Below are positions 8,885-19,601 of a stretch of DNA of 64,000 nt, in pieces. Both the position numbers and the translations under genes were made by a program. The stretch's first letter is position 1; each line of letters starts with the position of its first letter. Source of the stretch: Bettongia penicillata ogilbyi (Eukaryota > Chordata > Mammalia > Diprotodontia > Potoroidae); contig JAJHZJ010000421.1 of the NCBI GenBank assembly GCA_023548195.1, positions 1-64,000 of the forward strand, written 5' to 3'. The notes under the pieces are model-generated. The model was not told the origin of the DNA, did no database searches, and worked only from the letters and a program-made list of their open reading frames with translations.

Positions 8885-11800
8885 TACATTTGAAGCAGAG
8901 GGATATACCAGAGTAAAGGTGAAAGACTAGAGAAGAGTATATTATGCTTCAGTTAAAGTAAAAAATAAGGGTGGCAATGATCTTAGATAAGGCAAAAGCA
9001 AAACTAGACCTAATGAAACGATATAAAGAAGGAAACTCCATCCTACTAAAAGGATTCATAGACAGTAAAGTAATATCCGTACTAAACATATATACACCAA
9101 GTATAGCATTAGAGGGAAAGTTAATGGAGTTACAGGAAGAAATAGACAGCAAAATTATACTAGCTGGGGAGCTCAACCTCCCCTTCTCAGAAGTAAATAT
9201 GACCACAAAATAAACAACAAAAGAAGTTAAGGAGAATGATATAATTTTTGAAATGTTAGATACGTAGGCCTCTGAAGAAAAGTGAATGGTAAGAGAAAGG
9301 AATGTATCTTTTTTTCAGCGTAAAATGGCACCTACACAAAAATTGACCACCTATGGGGGGACACTAAAAACCTCACAATCCAATGCAGAAAGATAGAAAA
9401 TTTCAATCCATCCTCTTTAGATCATGATGAAATAAAATTTACATTTAGTAAAGGATCAAGTAAAGATAGGTTAAAAATTAACTGGAAATGAAATAATCTA
9501 ATCTTAAAGAATGAGTGGGTCAAACAACAAAACAAAGAAAGCATCAATAACTTCATCCAAGAGAAAGACAATAATGAGAAAACATACCAAAACTCATGGA
9601 ATTCAGTGAAATTAGTTCTTAGGGGGACTTTTCTATCTCTAAATGCTTACATGAATAAAATAGGGAAAGAGGAGGGAGACCAATGAATTGAATATGCTAA
9701 TAAAAAGCTAGAAAAATTGAAATTGGAAATCCTCAATTAAAGACCAAATTTGAAATTCTGAAAACCAAAAGAGATATTAAGAAAATGGAAATTAAGAAAA
9801 CCGTTGAACTAATAAATAAAACTAAGAACTTGTTTTATTGGAAAAAACAATAAAATAGACAAAACTTTTGTCAATTTGATTTAAAAAAAGAAAGAAAAAA
9901 AAATTGCCAGCATCAAAAAAAAGAGGAAATTTGCCACCAGTGAAAAAGAAATCAAAACAATAATTAGGAGCTATTTTGCTCAACTGTATGTCAATAAATT
10001 TGGCAATCTTAATGAAATGGACTAATATTTACCAAAACTAAAAATCTTATGATTATCTAAATAGATGCAGAAAAAGCTTCTGGTGAAATACAACACCCAT
10101 TCCTATAAAAACACTAGAGACCATAGAAATGAAATGAATCTTCCTTAAAATTATTGGTAGCATCTATCTAAAACCACCAGCAAGTATTGTATGTAATGGG
10201 AATATTCCAGAGGCATTTTCAATAATAAAATAAGGATGTCCATTATCATCACTGTTATGAAATATTGTACTAGAAATGTAAGCTTTAACAGAAGAAAAAA
10301 TAATTTGAAGGAATTGGAACAGACAAAGAAGAAACAAAGTTATCACTTTTGGGGGATGATATGATGGTATACCTAGAGAATCCTAAAGAACCAAGTAAAA
10401 AATTAGTTGACATAATAAACAACTTCTGCAAAATTACATGATATAAAATGAAACTACATAAATCATTGACATTTCTATATGTTTCTAACAAGCAAAACAG
10501 TAAGATACAGAAAGAGAAATTCCATTTAAGCCACTATAGACATTATAATGTATTTGAGAGTGTATCTGACAAAACAATCCTGTGAAATATACAAACACAA
10601 ATTAAAGTTTTTCACACAAATTAAGTCAGATCTAAATAAATGGGGGAAAAAACACTAGATGCTGATAGGTAGGCTGAGTTAAAATAATAAAAATTACAAT
10701 TACACCTAAATCACTTCAGTTATTTAGTGCCATACTAAAGTACCAAAAAGTTCTTTTATAGGTCTAGAAAAAAATATAAAATTCATTTGGAAGAACAAAA
10801 GATCCAAAATATCAAGAGTATTAATGAAAAGAAATGCAAGGCTAGCCATACCAGATCTTAAATTATATCATAAAGCAGCAATCAGCAAAGTTATTTGGTA
10901 CTTCCTAAGAAATAGAATAGTGGATGAGTGGAATAGGTTAGGTAAACAAGACACAACAGTCAAAGATTATAGTAATCTATTCTCTATTCAATCAAAAGAC
11001 TATATTTTCTAGGAAAAGAACTCACTATTTAACAAAAACTGAAGAGTAAATTGTAAAGTATAATAACAGAAACTATACATAGACTTACACTGTATACCAA
11101 GACAAAATCAGAATGGTTTATAGGATCTAGATATAAAGGGTGAAACTGTAAGCAAACTAGGAGAGCAAAGAATAATTTACCTTTCCTATCTATGGACAGG
11201 GGGGAAATATGACCAAATAAGAGATGGGGAACATAATGAAATGCAAAATGGATAGCTCTGACTCCCTAAATTGATAAGTTTTTGCCCAAACAAAGTCAAT
11301 CTGACCAAGAATAGAAGAGAAGTGAAATCTGGGAAAGAAGGTGTTTTTTTTTTTTTTTTTTATACATCCAGTATTTCTGATAAAGGCCTCATTTCTAAAA
11401 TATATAGAGAACTGAATCAAATTTATAAGAATACAAGTCATTCCCCATTTGATAAATGGTCAAAAGGTATATAGGGATCTATAAATGCTCTAAATCATGA
11501 TTAGAGAAATGCAAATCAAAACAACTCTGAGGTACCACATTGTACCTAACAGATTGTCTAATGTGACAGAAGAGGAAAATGATAAAAGTTGGAGAAGATG
11601 TAGGAAAAATGGAATATTAATGTAGTTTTGGTGGCATTGTAAACTGATCCAATCATTCTGGGGAGCAATTTGGAACTATGCCCAAAAGGCTACAAAAATG
11701 TGTGTACCCTTTGGCCCAGCAATACCACTTCTAAGGCTGTATCTCAAAGAGATCATACAAAAAAAAAAGGACTCACTTGTACAAAAATATTCATAACAGC

Positions 11801-12260
11801 TCTTTTTGTGGGGGCCAATAACTGGAAATTTAGGAGATGTCCATGAATTGGGGAGAGCAGAACCAAGGGAACATTGTACAAAGTAACAGCCACACTGTGT
11901 GATGACAGACTTTGATAGAATTAGCTCTTTCCCGCAATGCAAGGAGTTAAGACAACTCCAAAAGACTCATGATGGAAAATGCTATCCATGTCCATAGAAA
12001 GAATATTGGCATTTTAACTCAGATTGAAATACTACTTCTTCTTTTCTTTTATTATTTTGTTTTCTCTCTTCTTTCTCCTGGCTCATCCTTTGTTTCTAGC
12101 TCTTTTTGTCATGACTATTGTGAATGTCTATTTAGTATGAATATAACAGTAAAGCCTATATCATATTGCATGGCATCTTGGGGAGGGAAGAGAGGAAAGA
12201 GGGAAATTTTAAATCTCAAAATATTGCTGAAAATGAATGTTGAATATTTAAATTAATTAG
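8885..12260 (+). mobile_element. L1 element 2, 3' part, after the parvovirus
   Basis: Starts at ACATTTGAAGC, which matches the L1 ORF2 segment that follows ACAAGAAAC in related copies. About 25 L1 bases between HN and this point are therefore missing. Broken endonuclease sequence follows, including KLMELQEEIDSKIILAGELNLP at about 9120-9180 and SDHNAIKI-type residues near 9420. A jump near 10040 deletes several hundred bases of the reverse transcriptase, and the reading then rejoins around 10060-10500. The C-terminal part (near 10820-11470, and a WWHCKLIQSFW-like line near 11630) is recognisable. The 3' UTR ends near 12260 with AAAATGAATGTTGAATATTT. Many stops and frameshifts show this L1 is old and predates the parvovirus. 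Confidence 0.75.
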
Positions 12261-13664
12261 TTAATTGAAGATATAGGTCATTTACCTCAACCTAATATTT
12301 CCCATTACAATCAATTTTGACTCTCCATATGGGATGAGTAAAATTCAAAGTAAATAAAAATGAAATAAAGTCTTGACTATTAAAAATATAGAAAAAATTA
12401 TATTCATCTTTATTAATTTTATCTTACCTAACCCTTACCATCTTAAAAGGATATATTTTATTAACATAATTTCATATAACATAATTTTATATAATTTTGT
12501 ATATTTTTATTAACATAATTTTATATTATTCTTGATCTCTTATAAACCAGGTGCCCTATATATTAAATTCTTGGAAACGTATTCTCTATTGTTAACATGA
12601 CTGAGCATTGAATGCCCTCTATTATTTGGGGGGTTTTTTGCATTATTTTTTTCTTTATATTTTTTTTTAATTTTTTTCGCTTTTAACACAATTCATATCA
12701 CATAAAACAATTCCACCTTTTGGTCAGGATACTTCTTTTGAAATATATACAAAATACACAACAAACGAATTTTTTTTTAACATTAACCAATTGAAAAACA
12801 AATGGTAACTATGTATACTAACTTCATAAGCCCTTGACCTAATTGTCTCCACATTATTACTAAGAAATAAAAGACTCTAACTTATTGTTGTTGGTCTAAA
12901 GTCCTAGGTCTAACAGCCTAATTTCAAACTTGACATCAGAAGTTCCATTAGCAACAATCTATAACTTAATAGATCTTAATAGATTAAGCTTACACACCTT
13001 TTGATTATAGGAAATTGCCACTAAGAGTAGAGACACTTAGTGGCCACTAAGAGTAGAAACATTGCAGGGATTCTAACATCTCCCCAACTTCATGTCAGTT
13101 CCAGGCAGGAGTAGATTGTCAATTTGTATTCAGTGAGGCTTAATGTCTGCCTGGTGTCAGTGGGGAAATTGAGTCAGGGGAATCCTACCTCAGCCCAGGC
13201 TGAACATCCACTCTTCCACCCTTCCCATGAGATCACCTTTTCCAGTTCATACCAGCATCTCACAGGCTTATTGGCATCATGGATTGGAGGCTCAGACCAC
13301 CTTTCTTGCTATCCATACCTGGAGTTAAACTCAAAAGAACAGTCATTTAATAGTCCCATAGGGTCTTAAAATAGCAAATTCCAATACCTAAGTTTCAGAT
13401 ATGACTATAATTTCACATTGGCTAAGGAACATCTTTTGAGGCAAGTCTTAAATGGCTTACATGCCTTTCTATACCTGTACTTCCTGCTTAAATAACAATC
13501 ATAAAATCAAATTTACCATTAAAACCTTCACTTTTCCATCAATGTCAAATTTTACCCGAGGTTACCTGCCTCTAGGAAACTTGGACTAAAATTCTTTTTC
13601 CCAAACTGAAGATGTCTCTGATTTAGTCTCAGAAATTAATTCAGTCAATTGTTTTAATACTAAT
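12261..13664. other. Unresolved 1.4 kb between L1 and HAL1
   Basis: AT-rich at first (12440-12540 has several CATAATTTTATAT-type words), then T-rich (12640-12690) and then plainer sequence. A small direct repeat, GCCACTAAGAGTAGA, occurs twice at about 13017-13056. No coding similarity is visible. The segment 12640-13640 could be an undescribed retroelement remnant (T-rich left end, plain body), but nothing in it lets me name it. Confidence 0.4.
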
Positions 13665-14268
13665 TGCTTTTACCTCACTTTGTAACATGTCAAATTTTTC
13701 TCCCCATCTGTCTCCTCCCCCTGTCCCCTAATATTTTGCATTCTGATTATCCCTTCCCTCAATCACACCTCACCCTTCCCTTATCCCCATCTTCACTCTT
13801 TTCTTGTAGGGCAAGAAAAATTTCTACACCCCATTACCTGTGTTTCTTAATTCCTAGGTATATGCAATAATAATTCTCAACATTTGTTCCTAATACTTTG
13901 AATTCTAACTTCTCTCCCTATCTCCCTCCCTCCCTACCTATCCCCACTGAGAAGGCAAGCAATTCAATACAGAGTAACTATGTGTTATTTGCAGAAGACT
14001 TCCATAATAATCATGTTGTGTAATACTAACTATATTGTCCTCTATCCTACTCTGTCCCCCCTTATTTGTTTTTAATTCCTTCATTTGACCTTCTTCCTTC
14101 TCAAAAGTGTTTATTTCTAGTTACTTCATTCCCCCATTTTCCCTCCCTTCTATCACTCCCCTCATGCCACTTGTTGCCTCCTCCCCTACTTTGCTGTAGT
14201 ATAAGATAGATTTTCATACTAAATTTAGTGAACATGTTATTGCCTCCCTAAGTCATATGTGCTTCACT
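13665..14268 (-). mobile_element. HAL1-A, 3' untranslated part
   Basis: CT-rich strand matching the 3' UTR of the complete HAL1 copies at 28614-29650 and 41627-42450, including the CTTCTTGTAGGGC-type line and the AGATAGATTTTCATAC line. It is in minus orientation. The segment stops at about 14268, where L1 sequence begins. The matching 5' half of a HAL1 lies beyond that L1, at 18396-19601. Confidence 0.65.
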
Positions 14269-15774
14269 TGTACCCTTCCCCAATTTTCAAAAATAGTATA
14301 TGTAGTATTGGAATTAACTGTTCTTTAAATGTTTGATAGATTTCACTTGTGAATCCATCTGTCCCTGGAGATTTTTTCCTAGGGGGTTCATTGATGGCTT
14401 TTTCAATTTCTTTTTCTGAGATGAGGTTGTTTAAGTATTCAACTTCCTGTTCTGTTAATCTTGGAAATTGGTATTTTTTACAATATTCATCCATCTCATT
14501 TAGATTATCAAATTTGTGGGCATAAAGTTGGGCAAAGTAATTTCTAATTAATGTTTTAATTTCCTCCTCATTGGAGGTGAGTTCACCCCTTTCATTTTTA
14601 ATATTAGTAATATGATTTTCTTCTTTCTTTTTTTTAATCAAATTGACCAAAGGTTTCTCAATTTTATTAGTTTTTTCATAAAATCAACTATTGGTTTTAT
14701 TTATTAATTCAATAGTTTTCTTAATTTCAATTTAATTAATCTCTCCTTTGGTTTTCAGTATTTCTAATTTGGTATTTTCTTGGGGATTTTCAATTTGTTC
14801 TTTTTCTAGTTTTTTCAGCTGCATATCCAAGTCATTGATCTCCTCTTTCTCTATTTTATTTATGTAGGCATTGAAAGATACAAAACTTCCCCTAAGAACT
14901 GCTTTTGCAGTATCCCATAAGATTTGGTAGGTTGTCTCATTACTGTCATTCTCTTGAATGAAGTTGTTGATTGTCTCTATGATTTCTTCTTTAACCCATT
15001 CCTTCTTTAGGATTAGATTATTTAGTTTCCAATTGATTTTTGCTTTACCTTTCCATGGCCTTTTATTACATATAATTTTTATTGCATTGTGATCTGAGAA
15101 GGATGCACTGATTATCTCTGCCTTTCTGCACTGGATTTTGAGATTTTTATGTCCTAGTACATGGTCAATTTTTGTAAATGTTCCATGTACTGCTGAGAAA
15201 AAGGTATATTCCTTTCTATTCCCATTCAATTTTCTCCAAGGATCTATCATATCTACCTTATCTAGAGTTTTATTTACCTCCTTAACCTCTTTCTTATTTA
15301 TTTTGAGGTTAGATTTATCAAATTCAGAAAGAGGGAGGTTGAGGTCCCCCACTAGCATAGCTTTGCTGTCAATTTCTTCCTTCAACTCCCCCAACCTCTC
15401 CTCTAAGAATCAGATGCTAATCCACTTGGAGCATACATGTTTAGTAATGATATTGCTTCATTGTCTATGGTGCCTTTTAGCAGGATATAGTTTCCATTCT
15501 TATCCCTTTTGATTAGATCTATTTCTGCTTTTGCTTTGTCTGAGATTAGGATTGCTACTCCTGCCTTTCTTACATCAGCTGAAGCACAATATATTCTGCT
15601 TCATCCTTTGACCTTTATCCTATTTGTATCCCCACGTTTCAAATGTGTTTCTTGTAAGCAGCATATTGTTGGATTGTGGCTATTAATCCATTCTGCTATG
15701 CGTCTCCTTTTTATGAGAGAATTCATTCTATTCACATTCACAGTTATGATTACAATCTGTGTATTTCCCTCCAT
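14269..15774 (-). pseudogene. L1 ORF2, endonuclease and start of reverse transcriptase
   Basis: ORF2 would start at 15774 (MEGNTQIVIITVN). It reads NPTICCLQETHLKRGDTN near 15650, where QET carries the catalytic glutamate of the APE-type endonuclease. The segment 15394-14732 has VGDLNLPLSEFDKSN, TFFSAVHGTFTKIDH and ASFSDHNAIKIICNKRPW, so the endonuclease motifs D-N and SDH are present. The linker at 14650-14264 ends in [14 protein letters not shown], the start of the reverse transcriptase. Interruptions lie near 15400-15590 and at 14651-14731. The enzyme would nick DNA and copy L1 RNA in a live copy; this one lacks the catalytic reverse transcriptase core. Confidence 0.78.
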
Positions 15775-16350
15775 CTTCTTTCCCACCATTTGTGCTTTTA
15801 GCTCTCCTGTCTCCCTTCCCCTCCTCAACAGTATTCACTTTTCACCACCTCCTCCTGCCACCTTCCCCTCCTTCTTTTTGCCTCCCTCCCTTTTACTCCC
15901 CTTTATTCTTATTGCTTCTTCCCTCCCTTTTAGCCTCCCTCCCCTTTCTTCCCCCTTCCTCTCCTACTGCCTATAGAGCTGGTTAGGATTATGTTCTTAA
16001 GTTTGTTGTTCCGTCCTTTAAAGAAATCCGATGACAGTACCTCTCACACAATGCTCATCTCCCTCCCCTCTTTCCCTCTACTATGATTTTGTACTTCTTC
16101 TTTTAATGTAATTTGCCATTTTCTGTTTCCTCCTTTTCACACCTCTTATTACAATCCCTTCTCATACTTAAATCATATTTTTTATCATGATATCATTTAC
16201 TTTATACCCATTCCCCCTATGCATATCCTTTTTATATTTCTTAATAGCCGCACAGTTCTCAAGATTAACAGGTATCATCTTCTCTTATAGGGAGGTAAAC
16301 AATTTGCCTTAATTGAGCAACAAGTGGTTCCCCCCCACCTGTTTACCTTT

Positions 16351-17435
16351 TTATGATTCTCTTGAGACCTGCATTTGAAGATGGAATTGTCTATTAAGTT
16401 CGGGCGTTTTGGTCAGGAAGCTCTGGAAATCCCTTACTTCGTTGAATGACTTTCTCCTTGCCTGAAATGTTATGCTGAACTTTGCTGGGTAGTTGATCCT
16501 TGGTTGTAGTCCCAACTCCTTTGCCTTACAGAATATTGGGTTCCAATTCTTTCCATCTTTTAAGGTAAAAGCTGCAAGGTCCTGTGTAATCCTGACTGTA
16601 TCTCCTTGATATTTAAATTGTTTCTTCCTTGCTGCTTCTAATATTTTCTCCTTCACTTGATAGCTCTGGAATTTGGCAACTGTATTTCTTGGGGTTTTGA
16701 GTTTGGGATCCCTTTCAGGAGGGGAATGGTGGATTCTTTCAATGACTACTTTGCCCTCTGAATCTAGCACTTCTGGGTGGTTTTCCTTGATGATTTCCTG
16801 GAAGATATTGTCCAGGCTCTTTTCTCCATCATCGGTTTCTGGCAGGCCAATAATTCTTAAGTTTTCTCTTCTGGATCTATTTTCCAGGTCAGTTGTTCTT
16901 CCAATTAGATATTTTACATTTTCTTCTGTCTTTTCATTCTTTAGATTTTGTTTGACTGATTCTTGCTGTCTCATTGAGTCATTAGTTTCTACTTGCCCAA
17001 TTCTAATCTTTATCAAATTGTTTTCTTCTGTTAACTTTTGCATCTCCTTTTCATCTGCCCAATTTTTCCTTTTAAGAAGCTATTTTCTCCAGTTACTGTT
17101 TGTACTTCCTTTTCCATTTGCCCTTTTAGGAAGTTGTTTTCTCCAGTTAATTTTTGAACTTCTTTTTCCATTTGTTCAATTTTCCTTTTCAAAGAGATGT
17201 TCTCATCAGTGAATTCTTTCTTAATAATTTTAAGAACATTGGCCAGTTTATCTTCTATTTCCTTCTTCAGCTGTTCCAGGAGAGCTGCTTGTGCTTGCTA
17301 GCAGTTCATAGTCCCTTCTAAGGTTTCAGATGGAAGTACAGTCTCTGCTCTGATCTCTTTGGTGTTTGTGTTTTGGTCCTTATCCCCATAGAAAGATTCT
17401 ATGGTCCTTTCAGCCCTCTGCTTTTTCCTGTTCAT
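16351..17435 (-). pseudogene. L1 ORF1, one frameshift
   Basis: The start at 17435 is chosen to match the copy at 40213. Heptad-type EKEVQKLTGENN units (17050-17210) form the trimeric coiled coil, followed by the RRM (LIGRTTDLENRSRRENLRIIGLPETDD near 16900) and the C-terminal domain (INYPAKFSITFQARRK near 16480). The ORF closes at 16351 with VSRES. A frameshift near 17044-17060 separates the coiled coil from the rest; otherwise the distal 230 codons are open. This copy appears to have one fewer coiled-coil unit than the copy at 39389-40213. Confidence 0.8.
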
Positions 17436-18395
17436 GATTTTGATTGAGTGTTGTGGCTTCTGGTTCTCTCAGTCAGAAGCTAGAGAACTTTTTGCTGAGC
17501 TGATGTGGGAAAAAGCTAAGAGCAGGTTTTTCTTTGGTGTTTCCCTGATCAGCCCTGGGTTTAGCTTGTTAAGTGTGGGGGAGGAGTGGTCTGGTCACAG
17601 GAGATCCTGTCAGCTGAACTAAGGCAAAGGCAAGCTCAGGGGCTGGTGATTCCAGCTCCCCTATTGTCTTTCTGAATCCCCTGGACAGCTGAGGCATGCC
17701 TAGATGCTAATGTGTGTTCCCACCCCTCCTGGGGCTCCTCTCCTGGTACTGAGGCTTGCCTGCTTCCTACTGCGAGTTTTCTCTGCCCTGGGTCCTCTGT
17801 CCTTCCGGTTTGCCTCTGCCACCATAGGAGGAATCCCTCTTAGCTATTTTCCTTTTCTCAGATGTTATGAGTCTATTGGTCTCCTTCTTCTATTTCTACT
17901 GATCTGGGATTTTTCTGGGGAAATATTTTATGGTTCTTTCATAGTCATCAAGGGGGGAGGAGAGAGCATTTACTGATCACTCCATCATCCTGGGTCCCGG
18001 AAGTTCAAGTAGGTGATTTACCGAAGTTTGATCTTTGGGCTGAAAGTCTCAGGAGCTGCTGCTCTGCTATCTGGCACTGGGCAGCTCTCACTGACTCAGT
18101 TTGGCTTGTCTCCCACCCTGGGTGTTGCTCCTCTGGTTCTGCCCACCACTCAGGTTTCTCGGGTCTCTTCTGCTCTGCTGCGTTGGCCGTGCTGTGCTGT
18201 GTGCTGTGGGCTCACCCCCGCGGAACATATCCTTCCCGTGGACCTTCCAGTCCAACCTGAGATCCGAATCCATCACCATCTGTCTCCCACTGGATTCTGC
18301 ACCTCCAAAATTTGGTCAAGTTCTCCTTTCAGAGGCACCTGGAGGAGTTTGTCTGAGAGCTTAGGTGAGTCGTTGCTCTCACTCTGACATCTTAG
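17436..18395 (-). promoter_or_regulatory. L1 5' UTR (internal promoter region)
   Basis: GC-richer than its surroundings, with scattered CpG (near 18215-18245), as expected for an L1 internal promoter. It ends at about 18395 with the complement of GCTAAGATGTCAGAG. The same region is present, slightly shortened at its 5' end, at 40214-41084. Promoter activity is inferred from family knowledge and not from a specific motif. Confidence 0.6.
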
Positions 18396-19601
18396 CTCTG
18401 CCCCCTCCTCAATAATTTCATGGAAGATACTGTCTAGGCTCTTTTTTTGATCATGAGTTTCAGGTAGTCCCATAATTTTTAAATTGTCTCTCCTAGATCT
18501 ATTTTCCAGGTCAGTTGTTTTTCCAATAAGATGTTTCACATTATCTTCTATTTTTTCAAACTTTTGGTTTTGTTTTTTAACTGCTTAGTCTATGTCATAG
18601 TCATTCATTTTCCTGAAGTCAGTTTTCTTTTTCAAAGAACTATTTTATTCAGTGAGTTTTTGAACCTTCTCCTCCATTTGGCTAATTCTGTTGTTAATGT
18701 CTTCTTCTCCTCATTGGCTTTTTGGACCTCTTTTCCCAATTGAATTAGCCTCTTTTTAAAGGTGTTATTTTCCTCAGCATTTTTTTGCTTCTCCTTTAGC
18801 AAGCTCCAACTCGTTTTTCATGGTCTTCCATTGCTTGAGCTCAGTTTAACTTCACTTTGGAGGTCCTGGAGGCAGGGGTCCTAACTTCCTGTGACAGTAA
18901 GTGTTGTTCTTCCTCATCTGAAATGATGGGAGGAAACACGTGTTCACCAAGAAAGTAACCTTCTGTGATCTTATTTTTTTCCCCATTTTTGGGCATTTTC
19001 CCAGTCAGTTACTTGACTTCTGAATCCTTTGTCAAGAGATTTGACTTAGCTGCTCAGTTCCCTTGGACTTTGTGTGGTTGGGTGGGGCATCAATCAGGAC
19101 TGAGGTGTAGATCAGTTGCTCCCTATTGCCAGAGGATTTAGGCTGAGCTGCTTGAAAAATGGTTGCTTCCCATCCACTCTAGCTGCCTGCAGTCTGCTGC
19201 TACTGCCTCTGTCATTGCCTGGGGCTATTGCTGAAGAAACCCCTTCACATCTCTCCCAGCTGGAAAAGCCCTCCCACAGTGACCTTTGGAGCTTTCTTTG
19301 TTGCTTGTCGGTTAAATTATCTGGGAGTTTCCCTGCTGGGGATTCTGCCCTGGAGGCCTGTTCCAGTCCTGTTCCTCCCCATGCCTTGTGGCCAGCGCTG
19401 TGCTCTGCCTTGTTCTGGGTCCCATGAGACAGACCTTTCCTGTTGGCCTTCTGGGTTGCCTTTGTCTGGATACCACTTTTTCTCTGTTATTCTGTGGCTT
19501 TTGCTCCTCCAGACTTTGTTGAGAATCATTTTTTATAGGCATTTTGTGGGCTGTCCTAGAGTATACCTGTCTTTCTACTTGCCATCTTGGCTCCACCCCC
19601 A
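18396..19601 (-). mobile_element. HAL1-A, 5' half
   Basis: Minus-strand reading begins at 19601 with GGGGGTGGAGCCAAGATGGC, the same 5' start as the HAL1 copies at 31301, 44226 and about 61688. It runs through a 5' UTR to an ORF1 start near 18998 (complement of GGGCATTTTCCC) and covers the coiled coil. It stops at about 18396 within the RRM, just after IMGLPETHDQKKSLDSIF, where L1 element 3 has come in. Stops interrupt the coiled coil. Confidence 0.7.

Larger units (their letters stand above)
14269..18395 (-). mobile_element. L1 element 3, with complete 5' end but missing 3' part
   Basis: Minus-strand order is 5' end near 18395 (complement of GCCCCCTCCTC, before CTAAGATGTC), 5' UTR to 17436, ORF1 17435-16351, spacer 16350-15775, and ORF2 from 15774 leftward to 14269. 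It breaks off inside the reverse transcriptase N-terminal region, just after [19 protein letters not shown] normal L1 would continue for about 2.5 kb more. Together with the HAL1 pieces on both sides, this suggests an L1 inserted in a HAL1, followed by a deletion that removed the L1 3' half and the middle of the HAL1. It is less decayed than elements 1 and 2. Confidence 0.75.
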
